Shown here: one piece after another, positions 57,670 to 64,000 of the stretch
How positions within the stretch are numbered: position 1 is the first letter of the stretch
Layout of the letters: each line of letters opens with the position of its first letter
From: Microbacterium pseudoresistens
Lineage (GTDB): Bacteria; Actinomycetota; Actinomycetes; Actinomycetales; Microbacteriaceae
DNA: 64,000 nt
NCBI RefSeq assembly: GCF_013409745.1
Contig: NZ_JACCBH010000001.1
Span: 744,001 to 808,000 of the forward strand
Direction: 5' to 3'
The notes under the pieces: generated by a model
Databases searched by the model: none
Told to the model about the DNA's origin: nothing
What the model saw: the letters and a program-made list of their open reading frames with translations, nothing else
Translations under genes and position numbers: made by a program

Positions 57670-58512
57670 CTAGCGACCATCCTGCTCGGCTTCCTTCGTC
57701 GCCCCTCCGATGCGCGGCGCCGCGTCGACCAGCAGTCGCGTATAGGCGTGGGTCGGCGAGCGGAGCACCGCCTCAGCGGGCCCCGCCTCGACGAGCTCGC
57801 CATGGAGGAGCACTCCGATGTCATCGCAGAAGTACTCGGCGATGCCGAGATCATGGGTGATGAAGAGATAGCTCAGCCCGAGCTCGCGTTGCAGGTCGAC
57901 GAGGAGGTTGATCACCTGCGCCTGAATGGAGACGTCCAGCGCCGACACCGGCTCGTCGAGCACCAGCACCCGTGGCTTCATGATCAGCGCACGCGCTATC
58001 GCCACGCGCTGGCGCTGCCCGCCCGACAGCTGATGGGGCTTGCGCTCGAGGAACTCGCTCCCCAGGCCGACCAGCTCCAGCGCTTCGCCGGCACGATGAT
58101 CCCTGGCGGCAGACGAGCCCACCCGGTGTATGTCCAGAGGCTCGCGAACCAGGCTGCGGACGGAATACCGTGAGTCCAGAGAGCCGCCCGCATCCTGGAA
58201 CACCATCTGAAGATGCCTGCGGAGCTTTCGATCGGAGCGCGGACGGACCGGATCCAGGACCTGCCCGTCGAGCTGGATGCTCCCTTCGTACCCCCGCACG
58301 AGGCCCATCACGCATCGTGCGAGCGTGGACTTCCCCGATCCGGTCTCGCCCACCAGCCCGTAGGTGCGCCGCTCACCGATCTGGAGGGAGACGTCCTGCA
58401 ACGCGTGGACCGCGCTCTGCTTCTTCTCGGTCCCTCGGCTGCGGAACACCTTCGTCAGATGCTCGATCTTCAGGACCGCCGGCGCCTCGTTCGCAGAAGA
58501 GCCTTGCATCAC
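57670..58512 (-). CDS. Peptide ABC transporter ATP-binding protein (DppF/OppF type)
   Basis: A 280-residue ATPase. Walker A is GETGSGKSTLARCV, the signature [17 protein letters not shown], and Walker B VLVLDEPVSALDVSIQAQ. The C-terminal oligopeptide-transport extension is present (SPTHAYTRLLVDAAP). The start is either GTG 58512 (4-bp overlap with the upstream gene) or ATG 58509; both give translational coupling. It forms a heterodimer with the neighbouring DppD-type ATPase. Confidence 0.93.
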   Translation of the reverse strand: MMQGSSANEAPAVLKIEHLTKVFRSRGTEKKQSAVHALQDVSLQIGERRTYGLVGETGSGKSTLARCVMGLVRGYEGSIQLDGQVLDPVRPRSDRKLRRHLQMVFQDAGGSLDSRYSVRSLVREPLDIHRVGSSAARDHRAGEALELVGLGSEFLERKPHQLSGGQRQRVAIARALIMKPRVLVLDEPVSALDVSIQAQVINLLVDLQRELGLSYLFITHDLGIAEYFCDDIGVLLHGELVEAGPAEAVLRSPTHAYTRLLVDAAPRIGGATKEAEQDGR

Positions 58513-59384
58513 TGACCACCCTTCTGTCGGCCGAGCTCCCCGCCGATCGTCGCGAGCGCACCGTCCTGCCTCGTATAGCCCGGCGCCGGGATCGCCCCGA
58601 TCAACGCCCGGGTATACGGATGCGTGGGCCGGCTGAGCAGGCGCGAGGTCTCTCCCTCCTCGACGAGGTCGCCGCGATACAGGACGAGGATCCTGTCGCA
58701 GAACTCAGACACGATCCCGAGATTGTGGGTCACGAAGAGCACGGCCATGTCGCGCTCCTTCGCGAGCCGGGTGAGCAGCTTGATGATCTGCGCCTGGGTG
58801 GTGACGTCGAGCGCGGTGGTCGGCTCATCCGCGAGCAAGAGATCCGGGTCGTTCGCGAGCGCCATGGCGATGCCCACCCGCTGCTTCATGCCACCGGAGA
58901 ACTGGTGCGGGTAGGCGTCGAGCCTCTCTTCGGCCCGAGCGATCTCGACCTCGGTCAGCAGACTCGCGGCGAGCGAGCGGCGTGCGCTCCTGCCCAGCCC
59001 GGGCTGATGTCGAGCGATGATCTCGTCGAGCTGACGGCCGATGCTCATGAGCGGATTCAAGCTGCTCGACGGATCCTGCAGGACCACCGAGATCCGCCGG
59101 CCCCTCAGCTCGTCGAGCTGACTCTCGCGCATCGCACGAAGGTCCTGTCCGTCGAACCGGATCTTCCCGTCCGTTATGCGCCCCGCCTCGTCCAGCAGGT
59201 TGATGATCGACATCAGCAGCGCGGATTTCCCCGATCCGGACTCGCCGACGAGCCCGACCCGCTCACCGGCGACGATCGTCAGGGTCACTCCCTTGACCGC
59301 CTCCACGTCTCCGTTCGACGTTCGAAAGGAGATCCGCAGCCCTTCCACCTCGAGAAGCGGCGATTCGAAGCTGTCATCCGCCAT
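58509..59384 (-). CDS. Peptide ABC transporter ATP-binding protein (DppD/OppD type)
   Basis: A 291-residue ATPase. Walker A is GESGSGKSALLMSI, the signature FSGGMKQRVGIAMALANDP, Walker B LLLADEPTTALDVTTQAQ, and the Opp C-terminal region RPTHPYTRALIGAIP. It is coupled to both neighbours by 1-4 bp overlaps and energises the DppBC channel. Confidence 0.93.
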   Translation of the reverse strand: MADDSFESPLLEVEGLRISFRTSNGDVEAVKGVTLTIVAGERVGLVGESGSGKSALLMSIINLLDEAGRITDGKIRFDGQDLRAMRESQLDELRGRRISVVLQDPSSSLNPLMSIGRQLDEIIARHQPGLGRSARRSLAASLLTEVEIARAEERLDAYPHQFSGGMKQRVGIAMALANDPDLLLADEPTTALDVTTQAQIIKLLTRLAKERDMAVLFVTHNLGIVSEFCDRILVLYRGDLVEEGETSRLLSRPTHPYTRALIGAIPAPGYTRQDGALATIGGELGRQKGGQ

Positions 59385-60409
59385 CAGTTCCCTCGCAATC
59401 GAACTCGTGGATCGATGAGGCCGTAGATGAACTCCAGCGCGAGGCTGATGATCACATACATGACCGCGCTGAGCAGGATGAAGGCCTGGACCACTGCGTA
59501 GTCCTTCGCGAGCACCGAGTCCACGACCAGTTGCCCGACGCCCGGCCAGTTGAACACCGATTCGACCAGCACGCTCCCCGCCACCAGCTGAGCGAATATC
59601 AGCGCGCTCGCCGTCAAGGTCGGGAAGAGCGCGTTCGGCAGCGCGTGCCGGGCGAAGGAGCGGAATCGGCCGATGCCCTTGCTGCGCGCGAGCGTGATGT
59701 ACGGCGCGTTCCCCACCTCGAGAAGGTTGGCGCGCAGAAGTCTCACCAGATAGGAGAACGGCCCGATGCCGAGAACGATCGCCGGGAGCACGAGATGCCA
59801 GAGGGCGTCGACGAACACGTCGAATCGACCGTGGACCAGGGAGTCGACGAGATAGAACCCTGTGGGCCCGAGGTCGAACTGCTCGCCTCCGGAGAGCCGG
59901 CCCTCCGGTCCGGGGAACACGGGCAGCAGTTGCGAGAACACCAGCAGCGTCACGAGGGCCAGCCAGAAGGGCGCCACGCCGTGGGCCAGGAAGGCGAAGC
60001 CGCGAACGGCGCCGTCCAGAGGCGGGTTCTTCCGATAGGTGATCACCAGCGCCAGCACCACCGCGAGCGCCAACGCGAAGACGAATGCCCAGAGCGCGAG
60101 TTCGATCGACGCGGGAAAGCGGCTGAGCAGGATCTCGCGAACCGGCATCCCGGCGCTGTAGGCGAAACCCCAGTCGCCGGTGAGGAAGGAACCGATGTAG
60201 GTGAGGAACTGGATCGGGATCGGCTGGTCGAGGCCCATGTGCCGCGCCTGGGCCTCGACGACCTCCGGGCTCGCGAACTCGCCGGCCACAAGGCGCGCCG
60301 GGTCACCGGGCAGCATCCGCAAAAGGATGAAGGCGATCAGCACCGTGCCCAGCACGGTCAGCACCGCACCGCCCAGCTGCGTGAGCCACGACCTTATCTG
60401 AGTGCGCAT
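59384..60409 (-). CDS. Peptide ABC transporter permease (DppB type)
   Basis: A 341-residue permease with six helices. FILLRMLPGDPARLVAGEFASP is the DppB N-terminal signature with its extracellular loop. The EAA-like loop is YITLARSKGIGRFRSFARHALPNALFP. Its stop overlaps the DppD start by 1 nt (TGATG). The DppC gene lies 1 bp upstream; the C-then-B gene order is the reverse of the common one. Confidence 0.92.
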   Translation of the reverse strand: MRTQIRSWLTQLGGAVLTVLGTVLIAFILLRMLPGDPARLVAGEFASPEVVEAQARHMGLDQPIPIQFLTYIGSFLTGDWGFAYSAGMPVREILLSRFPASIELALWAFVFALALAVVLALVITYRKNPPLDGAVRGFAFLAHGVAPFWLALVTLLVFSQLLPVFPGPEGRLSGGEQFDLGPTGFYLVDSLVHGRFDVFVDALWHLVLPAIVLGIGPFSYLVRLLRANLLEVGNAPYITLARSKGIGRFRSFARHALPNALFPTLTASALIFAQLVAGSVLVESVFNWPGVGQLVVDSVLAKDYAVVQAFILLSAVMYVIISLALEFIYGLIDPRVRLRGN

Positions 60410-60410
60410 C

Positions 60411-61289
60411 TCAAATCCTCCTCGGATCGAGCAGGGTCCGAAGGCGATCCGCGACCATGGACGCAGACGTCACGGCGATCAGGATCCCGATGCCGGGATA
60501 GATCGCCAACCACCATTGCCCGGTCAGGGCGTAGTTCTGCCCCTCGGTGATCATGAGGCCCCACTCGGACATCGGGATCTGTGCGCCCAGACCCAGGAAG
60601 CCCAGGGCGGCCAGGGTGAGGATCGCGTATCCGAAGTTGGCCGCCGTCTGGATGACGAGCGTCGGGAATACGTGCGGGAGGACATGGAAAAGCACTGTTC
60701 GCGGCCGCGGGGAGCCCAGGGTGTCCTGCGCCTCGATGAACGTGGCCGATCGGACGCGGAGCACGTCGCTGCGGACCAGGCGGGCGATGAACGGGATCGA
60801 GGTCAGCACGATGCCGATGCTCGCCGTCCACACCCCGGACCCCAGCGCGACGGTCACCGCCATCGCCAGCACCAGGGGAGGGAACGCCAGTGTCGCGTCC
60901 ATGATCCTGAGGACGACCGCCACCCACGGCGCCGTCGTCATGCCCAGGGCCAGGCCGAGGGTGCCGCCGATCAGCGCGCCGAGAAGGGCGATGATCAGTC
61001 CGAGGAACAACGACACCCCCGCCCCCGCGATGAAACGGGCGAGGACGTCCCGTCCGTTCTGGTCCATGCCCATGGGATGGCTCAGCGACGGCGCCTCGAG
61101 CGCTCGTGACAGATCCGTCGCATCCGGCGACAGCGGCCAGAGAACCGGACCGAGGATGGCGACGAGGAACAGGACGAGCAGTCCGGAAGCCGCGGTGGGC
61201 AGCAGGATGTCGTTCCGTATCCGCCGGGTTCTCGGGGCGTTCGTGGGCGCTGCCTCGACCGGTGCGCCGGAGGCCAGGGGCGAACTCAT
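60411..61289 (-). CDS. Peptide ABC transporter permease (DppC type)
   Basis: A 292-residue permease. HPMGMDQNGRDVLARFIAGAGVSLFLGL is the DppC N-terminal signature, and FIEAQDTLGSPRPRTVLFHVLPHVFPTLVIQ the EAA loop. A cytoplasmic N-terminus of about 27 residues precedes helix 1. It pairs with the DppB-type permease and starts 18 bp after the flavoprotein gene. Confidence 0.92.
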   Translation of the reverse strand: MSSPLASGAPVEAAPTNAPRTRRIRNDILLPTAASGLLVLFLVAILGPVLWPLSPDATDLSRALEAPSLSHPMGMDQNGRDVLARFIAGAGVSLFLGLIIALLGALIGGTLGLALGMTTAPWVAVVLRIMDATLAFPPLVLAMAVTVALGSGVWTASIGIVLTSIPFIARLVRSDVLRVRSATFIEAQDTLGSPRPRTVLFHVLPHVFPTLVIQTAANFGYAILTLAALGFLGLGAQIPMSEWGLMITEGQNYALTGQWWLAIYPGIGILIAVTSASMVADRLRTLLDPRRI

Positions 61290-61307
61290 GCGACTCGTCC
61301 TGACCCG

Positions 61308-62438
61308 CTACTTGAACCTCGCCGGGCTGTAGGGCGCAAGGTCGAGAGCGACCTGCTCCCCCACGGCAAGGTCAGCGGCCGTGGAGCCGACGAAAGGTCC
61401 CATGGTCAGACCCGAGGAGCCCAGACCTGTGGCGATCACCACTGAGGGCCATCCCTCCAATGCGCCGACGATGGGCAGGCGGTCCGGAGAGAACGGACGG
61501 AAGCCGACTCGGGTCTCCAGCACCGAGGCCTCCGCGAGGCCCGGCGCGACCCGGAGCGCGTCCGCGACCACCTCGAGTGTTCCGCCGACGGTCTCTCGGT
61601 AGTCGAAGGCGGCGTCGTCCTCGCGGGTGGCGCCGGCGACGATCCGGCCGCCGCCGAAGGGGATGATGTAGGAGTGGTGGAACCCGGTGATGATCGGATA
61701 CTTCGAGGTGTCGGTGTCACGCAATCCCATGTGCATGAGCTGGCCCCGCTGAGGGAAGACCGGAAGCTCATGGCCCAGAGGGCGCAGGAGATCCGAGGTC
61801 CACGCGCCGGGGGCGAGGACGATCCGATCGGCGGGATGGGCCGTGCCGTCCACCGTCACTCGGACATCGTCGCCGTCGACGGAGAGCTCCGCCTCTCCGC
61901 GGACGAGGTTGCCGCCTCTCTTGAGGAAGGCACGCAGCAGGGAGTCCCGCAGCCGCCGGCCGTCGACTCGCGCCCCCGTCGGCGAGTGGATCCCCACGGT
62001 GCCCGGCTGCAGCGGCGGGAACAGCTCCTGCGCTCCTCGAGCGTCGACGATGGACAGATCCCCGTTGTCGATCGCGCCGGATCGGGTTCGCTCGTTGAAC
62101 AGCAGAAGCAGATCCTTGAGCCGCTCCGCCTCTGTGTCGTCCATGGCGATGACGAGGCTGCCGCACACCTCGTATCCGGTGTCGGTTTCGCCGTCGGCCT
62201 CGAGCTGCGCCGTCAGCTCCTTATAGAACCGCGCGGATGCGAATGCCATGGGGTACCAGGCCGTGGGAGGGGTATGCGCCACACCGGGGTCGACGCCGCC
62301 GGCTCCGGCCATGGTCGCCTCCCCTTCCCTGTTGTTGCTGATCAGGGTGACGCCGAGCCCTTTCACGGCGAGCCGGTAGGCCGCCGCCGCACCGACGATG
62401 CCGCCGCCGATGACGACGAAGTTCTCTGTTGAAGACAT
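61308..62438 (-). CDS. FAD-dependent D-amino-acid-oxidase-type enzyme
   Basis: A 376-residue DAO-family flavoprotein. FVVIGGGIVGAAAAYRLAVKGLGVTLI is the FAD motif. PTGARVDGRRLRDSLLRAFLKRGG, DRIVLAPGAWTSDLL and VVIATGLGSSGLTMGPFVGSTAADL are family segments. Substrates are D-amino acids or N-alkyl amino acids. ATG 62438 has AGGAGG 8 nt upstream; a longer frame overlaps the M19-like gene and lacks support. Together with the peptide importer it suggests breakdown of D-residue-containing dipeptides. Confidence 0.88.
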   Translation of the reverse strand: MSSTENFVVIGGGIVGAAAAYRLAVKGLGVTLISNNREGEATMAGAGGVDPGVAHTPPTAWYPMAFASARFYKELTAQLEADGETDTGYEVCGSLVIAMDDTEAERLKDLLLLFNERTRSGAIDNGDLSIVDARGAQELFPPLQPGTVGIHSPTGARVDGRRLRDSLLRAFLKRGGNLVRGEAELSVDGDDVRVTVDGTAHPADRIVLAPGAWTSDLLRPLGHELPVFPQRGQLMHMGLRDTDTSKYPIITGFHHSYIIPFGGGRIVAGATREDDAAFDYRETVGGTLEVVADALRVAPGLAEASVLETRVGFRPFSPDRLPIVGALEGWPSVVIATGLGSSGLTMGPFVGSTAADLAVGEQVALDLAPYSPARFK

Positions 62439-62476
62439 TCTTGAAATCCTCCTGCTTGCTTGTCTGAGCTGCGTGC

Positions 62477-63517
62477 TCACTGCCACACGGTCTCGGCCAC
62501 CCGAAGGAAGTTCTCCCCGAGCACCTTCCTGATCACGGACTCGGAGTAGCCTCGCTTCACCATCTCCGCGGTCAGGTTGGGGAAGTCGTCGAAGCCTCCG
62601 AACCCCTCGATGGCGGGCGGCGAGATGCTCCTGTCCGAGCTGGCGCCGTACTGGAGCGCAAAGTCCGGCGGAACGGGCTCGGCGGCGAAGTTCTCGTTGA
62701 AATCCGTCCCCACCCCGACGTGGTCCTCGCCGACGAGCTCGAGGAAATGGTCCATGTGCCTGAAGAAGTCGTCGAGCGTGGGATGACCGCCTGACCGTGG
62801 GCGGTTCAGGACCTCCCAGGCGACGACGCCGATGACTCCGCCGGTGTCGGCGATGGCCTTGGCCAGGTCATCCGGGAGGTTGCGCGGATGGGGCGTGACC
62901 TCGAATGCGTTGGAGTGGCTGGCGATGATCGGCGCCGTGGAGAGCTTCGCTGCATCGGAGGAGGTCTTCCAGCCGACGTGCGAGACGTCGACGATGACCC
63001 CGGTGCTGTTGAACGCGCTCACCACCTGCTGCCCGTAGAAGGTCAGCCCCTGGTCTCGGGGCTCACGGCATCCGCTCCCGATGAGATTCTGCTCGTTGTA
63101 GGTCAGTTGACTGACCCGCAGGCCCATCTGATGGAGGACAGGAAGCGTGTTCAGCCAGTCGTCTTCGAACGGCGAGCCGGTCTGAAAGGCGATCGTGATG
63201 CCCAGCTTCGAACTGGCCTTGGCGGTTCTGATGTCGTCTGCCGTGGTCACGAGCATCACGGTGTCCGATTCCCATTCGATGAACCGACGCACCCGGTTGA
63301 CCTCGGCGATCGCCTGTCGGAACGACTGCGTGTACGCCGAGATGGTGGCGTTGATGGAGGTGACTCCCGCTTCCTTGGCCCGTATGGCCACCTGCCCGGC
63401 TCCTCGCGCCGGCGTCGGCCAGGCAGGATTGGTGGCACTGGCCATGTCGATGACGAGCAGCTCGCTGTGAGGAGTGTGGGTCATAGCAGTCTCCGCGCTT
63501 TCCGTTGCTGGATTCAT
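62477..63517 (-). CDS. Peptidase M19-like protein with altered metal site
   Basis: A 346-residue renal-dipeptidase-family barrel. Two metal His are kept (VDVSHVGW and IIASHSNA), and the Asp in VGVGTDFNEN remains. The N-terminal His-x-Asp pair is absent: the equivalent stretch reads LLVIDMASATNP. The bridging Glu is Gln (IAFQTGSPFEDDW). QLTYNEQNLIGSGCRE is typical of a bacterial M19-like subgroup. Family knowledge says classical M19 enzymes cleave L,D-dipeptides with two zinc ions, so this may be a mononuclear hydrolase. ATG 63517 is 2 bp after the previous stop; ATG 63484 is an alternative. Confidence 0.82.
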   Translation of the reverse strand: MNPATESAETAMTHTPHSELLVIDMASATNPAWPTPARGAGQVAIRAKEAGVTSINATISAYTQSFRQAIAEVNRVRRFIEWESDTVMLVTTADDIRTAKASSKLGITIAFQTGSPFEDDWLNTLPVLHQMGLRVSQLTYNEQNLIGSGCREPRDQGLTFYGQQVVSAFNSTGVIVDVSHVGWKTSSDAAKLSTAPIIASHSNAFEVTPHPRNLPDDLAKAIADTGGVIGVVAWEVLNRPRSGGHPTLDDFFRHMDHFLELVGEDHVGVGTDFNENFAAEPVPPDFALQYGASSDRSISPPAIEGFGGFDDFPNLTAEMVKRGYSESVIRKVLGENFLRVAETVWQ

Positions 63518-63519
63518 GG

Positions 63520-64000
63520 TCACTTCTTCGCCCAGTTGCTCATCCGCAACGAGTTCGAGTACTCGTAGTCGGTGACATCGGCGCTGAGGACCGCGACATA
63601 CTGATCGCCGAACACGGTGATCTTCGGCGACTGAGCGGTCCACAACGTGGTGATCTCGTCGTAGAGCTTCTGTCGGGTTTCGTCGTCTGAGGCCATACGC
63701 GCCTGGGCGAGGAGCTCGTCGGCGCCCTCGACGCAGATGCCCGACAGGTTGAAGCTCACGCCGCAGACCATGTCGTAGGCCAGGTAGTAGCCCGGATCGG
63801 CACCGGCAGGACCGGTCAGGCGGATATAGGCATCCACCGTGTGGCCCTGTGTCGCCGTGGTGTAGTCGGGGGCGGAGAGTTCCTTCACCGACACGTTCAC
63901 ACCCAGCTGCGCCCATTCTGACTGGGCGACGGCGGCCAGCTGCTTGTCGCTCGCCTGGCCCTGCGTGATGACGAGCTCCATGTCGACGGGGACCGTCACG
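63520..64000 (-). CDS. Peptide-binding protein, family 5, C-terminal part
   Basis: The C-terminal 160 residues of a DppA/OppA-type extracytoplasmic binding protein, cut by the window end. VDMELVITQGQASDKQLAAVAQSEWAQLGVNVSVKEL and ADELLAQARMASDDETRQKLYDEITTLW are the standard late motifs of the family. Two Cys (VCGVSFNLSGICV) are near the end. It is the most upstream visible gene of the operon and delivers the substrate to the DppBCDF transporter. Confidence 0.9.
   Translation of the reverse strand, partial: VTVPVDMELVITQGQASDKQLAAVAQSEWAQLGVNVSVKELSAPDYTTATQGHTVDAYIRLTGPAGADPGYYLAYDMVCGVSFNLSGICVEGADELLAQARMASDDETRQKLYDEITTLWTAQSPKITVFGDQYVAVLSADVTDYEYSNSLRMSNWAKK

Overview
The window reads as the chromosome of a high-GC actinobacterium. 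Strong G/C third-position bias, an rRNA operon whose 16S-23S spacer carries no tRNA, many apparently leaderless genes (a TANNNT box exactly 6 nt before the start codon) and the gene families all fit Microbacteriaceae, most plausibly Microbacterium. The genus is an inference; aligning the complete 16S gene (about 17975-19498, minus strand) would settle it.

Layout. 1-13.5 kb is mostly housekeeping and catabolism: the end of a LysR regulator, a glutamine-amidotransferase-like protein, purU, a VapBC-type toxin-antitoxin pair with a perfect operator palindrome, a nitronate monooxygenase, a membrane protein containing a 36-bp in-frame repeat, the kynurenine operon kynA-amidohydrolase-kynU, an M18 aminopeptidase, an NCS1 permease coupled to a cysteine hydrolase, and a secreted or anchored alpha/beta hydrolase. 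13.4-20 kb holds an FBP zinc-finger protein and a complete rRNA operon (minus strand) with two recognisable promoters. 20-32 kb carries a membrane-fused GDPD, an MHS transporter, the satD-like/membrane protein/tyrS/DUF4184 block, a flavin reductase, DUF1653, an acyl-CoA dehydrogenase, and a GntR regulator with lldD (L-lactate oxidation).

32-36.6 kb is a copper-resistance locus (YHS protein, CopA ATPase, His-rich exported protein, CopZ chaperone) with a divergent ArsR regulator and two CsoR-like palindromes in the control region. 36.5-46.4 kb is a two-transcript amino-acid-type uptake and catabolism regulon: permease, ATPase, class V PLP enzyme and IclR regulator on one transcript, and solute-binding lipoprotein, an enolase-superfamily protein with a degenerate active site and a DadA-like oxidoreductase on the other. 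A cation diffusion facilitator lies between them. The two promoters are near-identical (TTGACA-N18-TAGCGT followed by AGCGAA-N7-TTCGCT), so this is probably one regulon of the embedded IclR protein.

46.5-48.5 kb is a scar zone: a 5'-truncated DUF3024 gene, an intact IS481-family element, remnants of other IS481-type ends, and two extra copies of the 3' end of the tRNA-Ser(GCT) gene. 48.6-55.3 kb has two tandem LCP cell-wall ligases, a second tRNA-Ser (TGA), a HAD phosphatase, serS, a diacylglycerol-kinase-family protein and a lipoprotein whose promoter abuts an IS982-family element. 56.4-64 kb is an eight-gene minus-strand operon, cut by the window end, for uptake and breakdown of a peptide-like substrate: family 5 binding protein, M19-like protein, D-amino-acid-oxidase-like flavoprotein, DppC/B/D/F and an amidohydrolase. 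Two enzymes in the window have visibly altered catalytic sites (the enolase-superfamily protein and the M19-like protein). With the shared IclR-type operator and the kyn-operon amidohydrolase, these are the observations most worth following.
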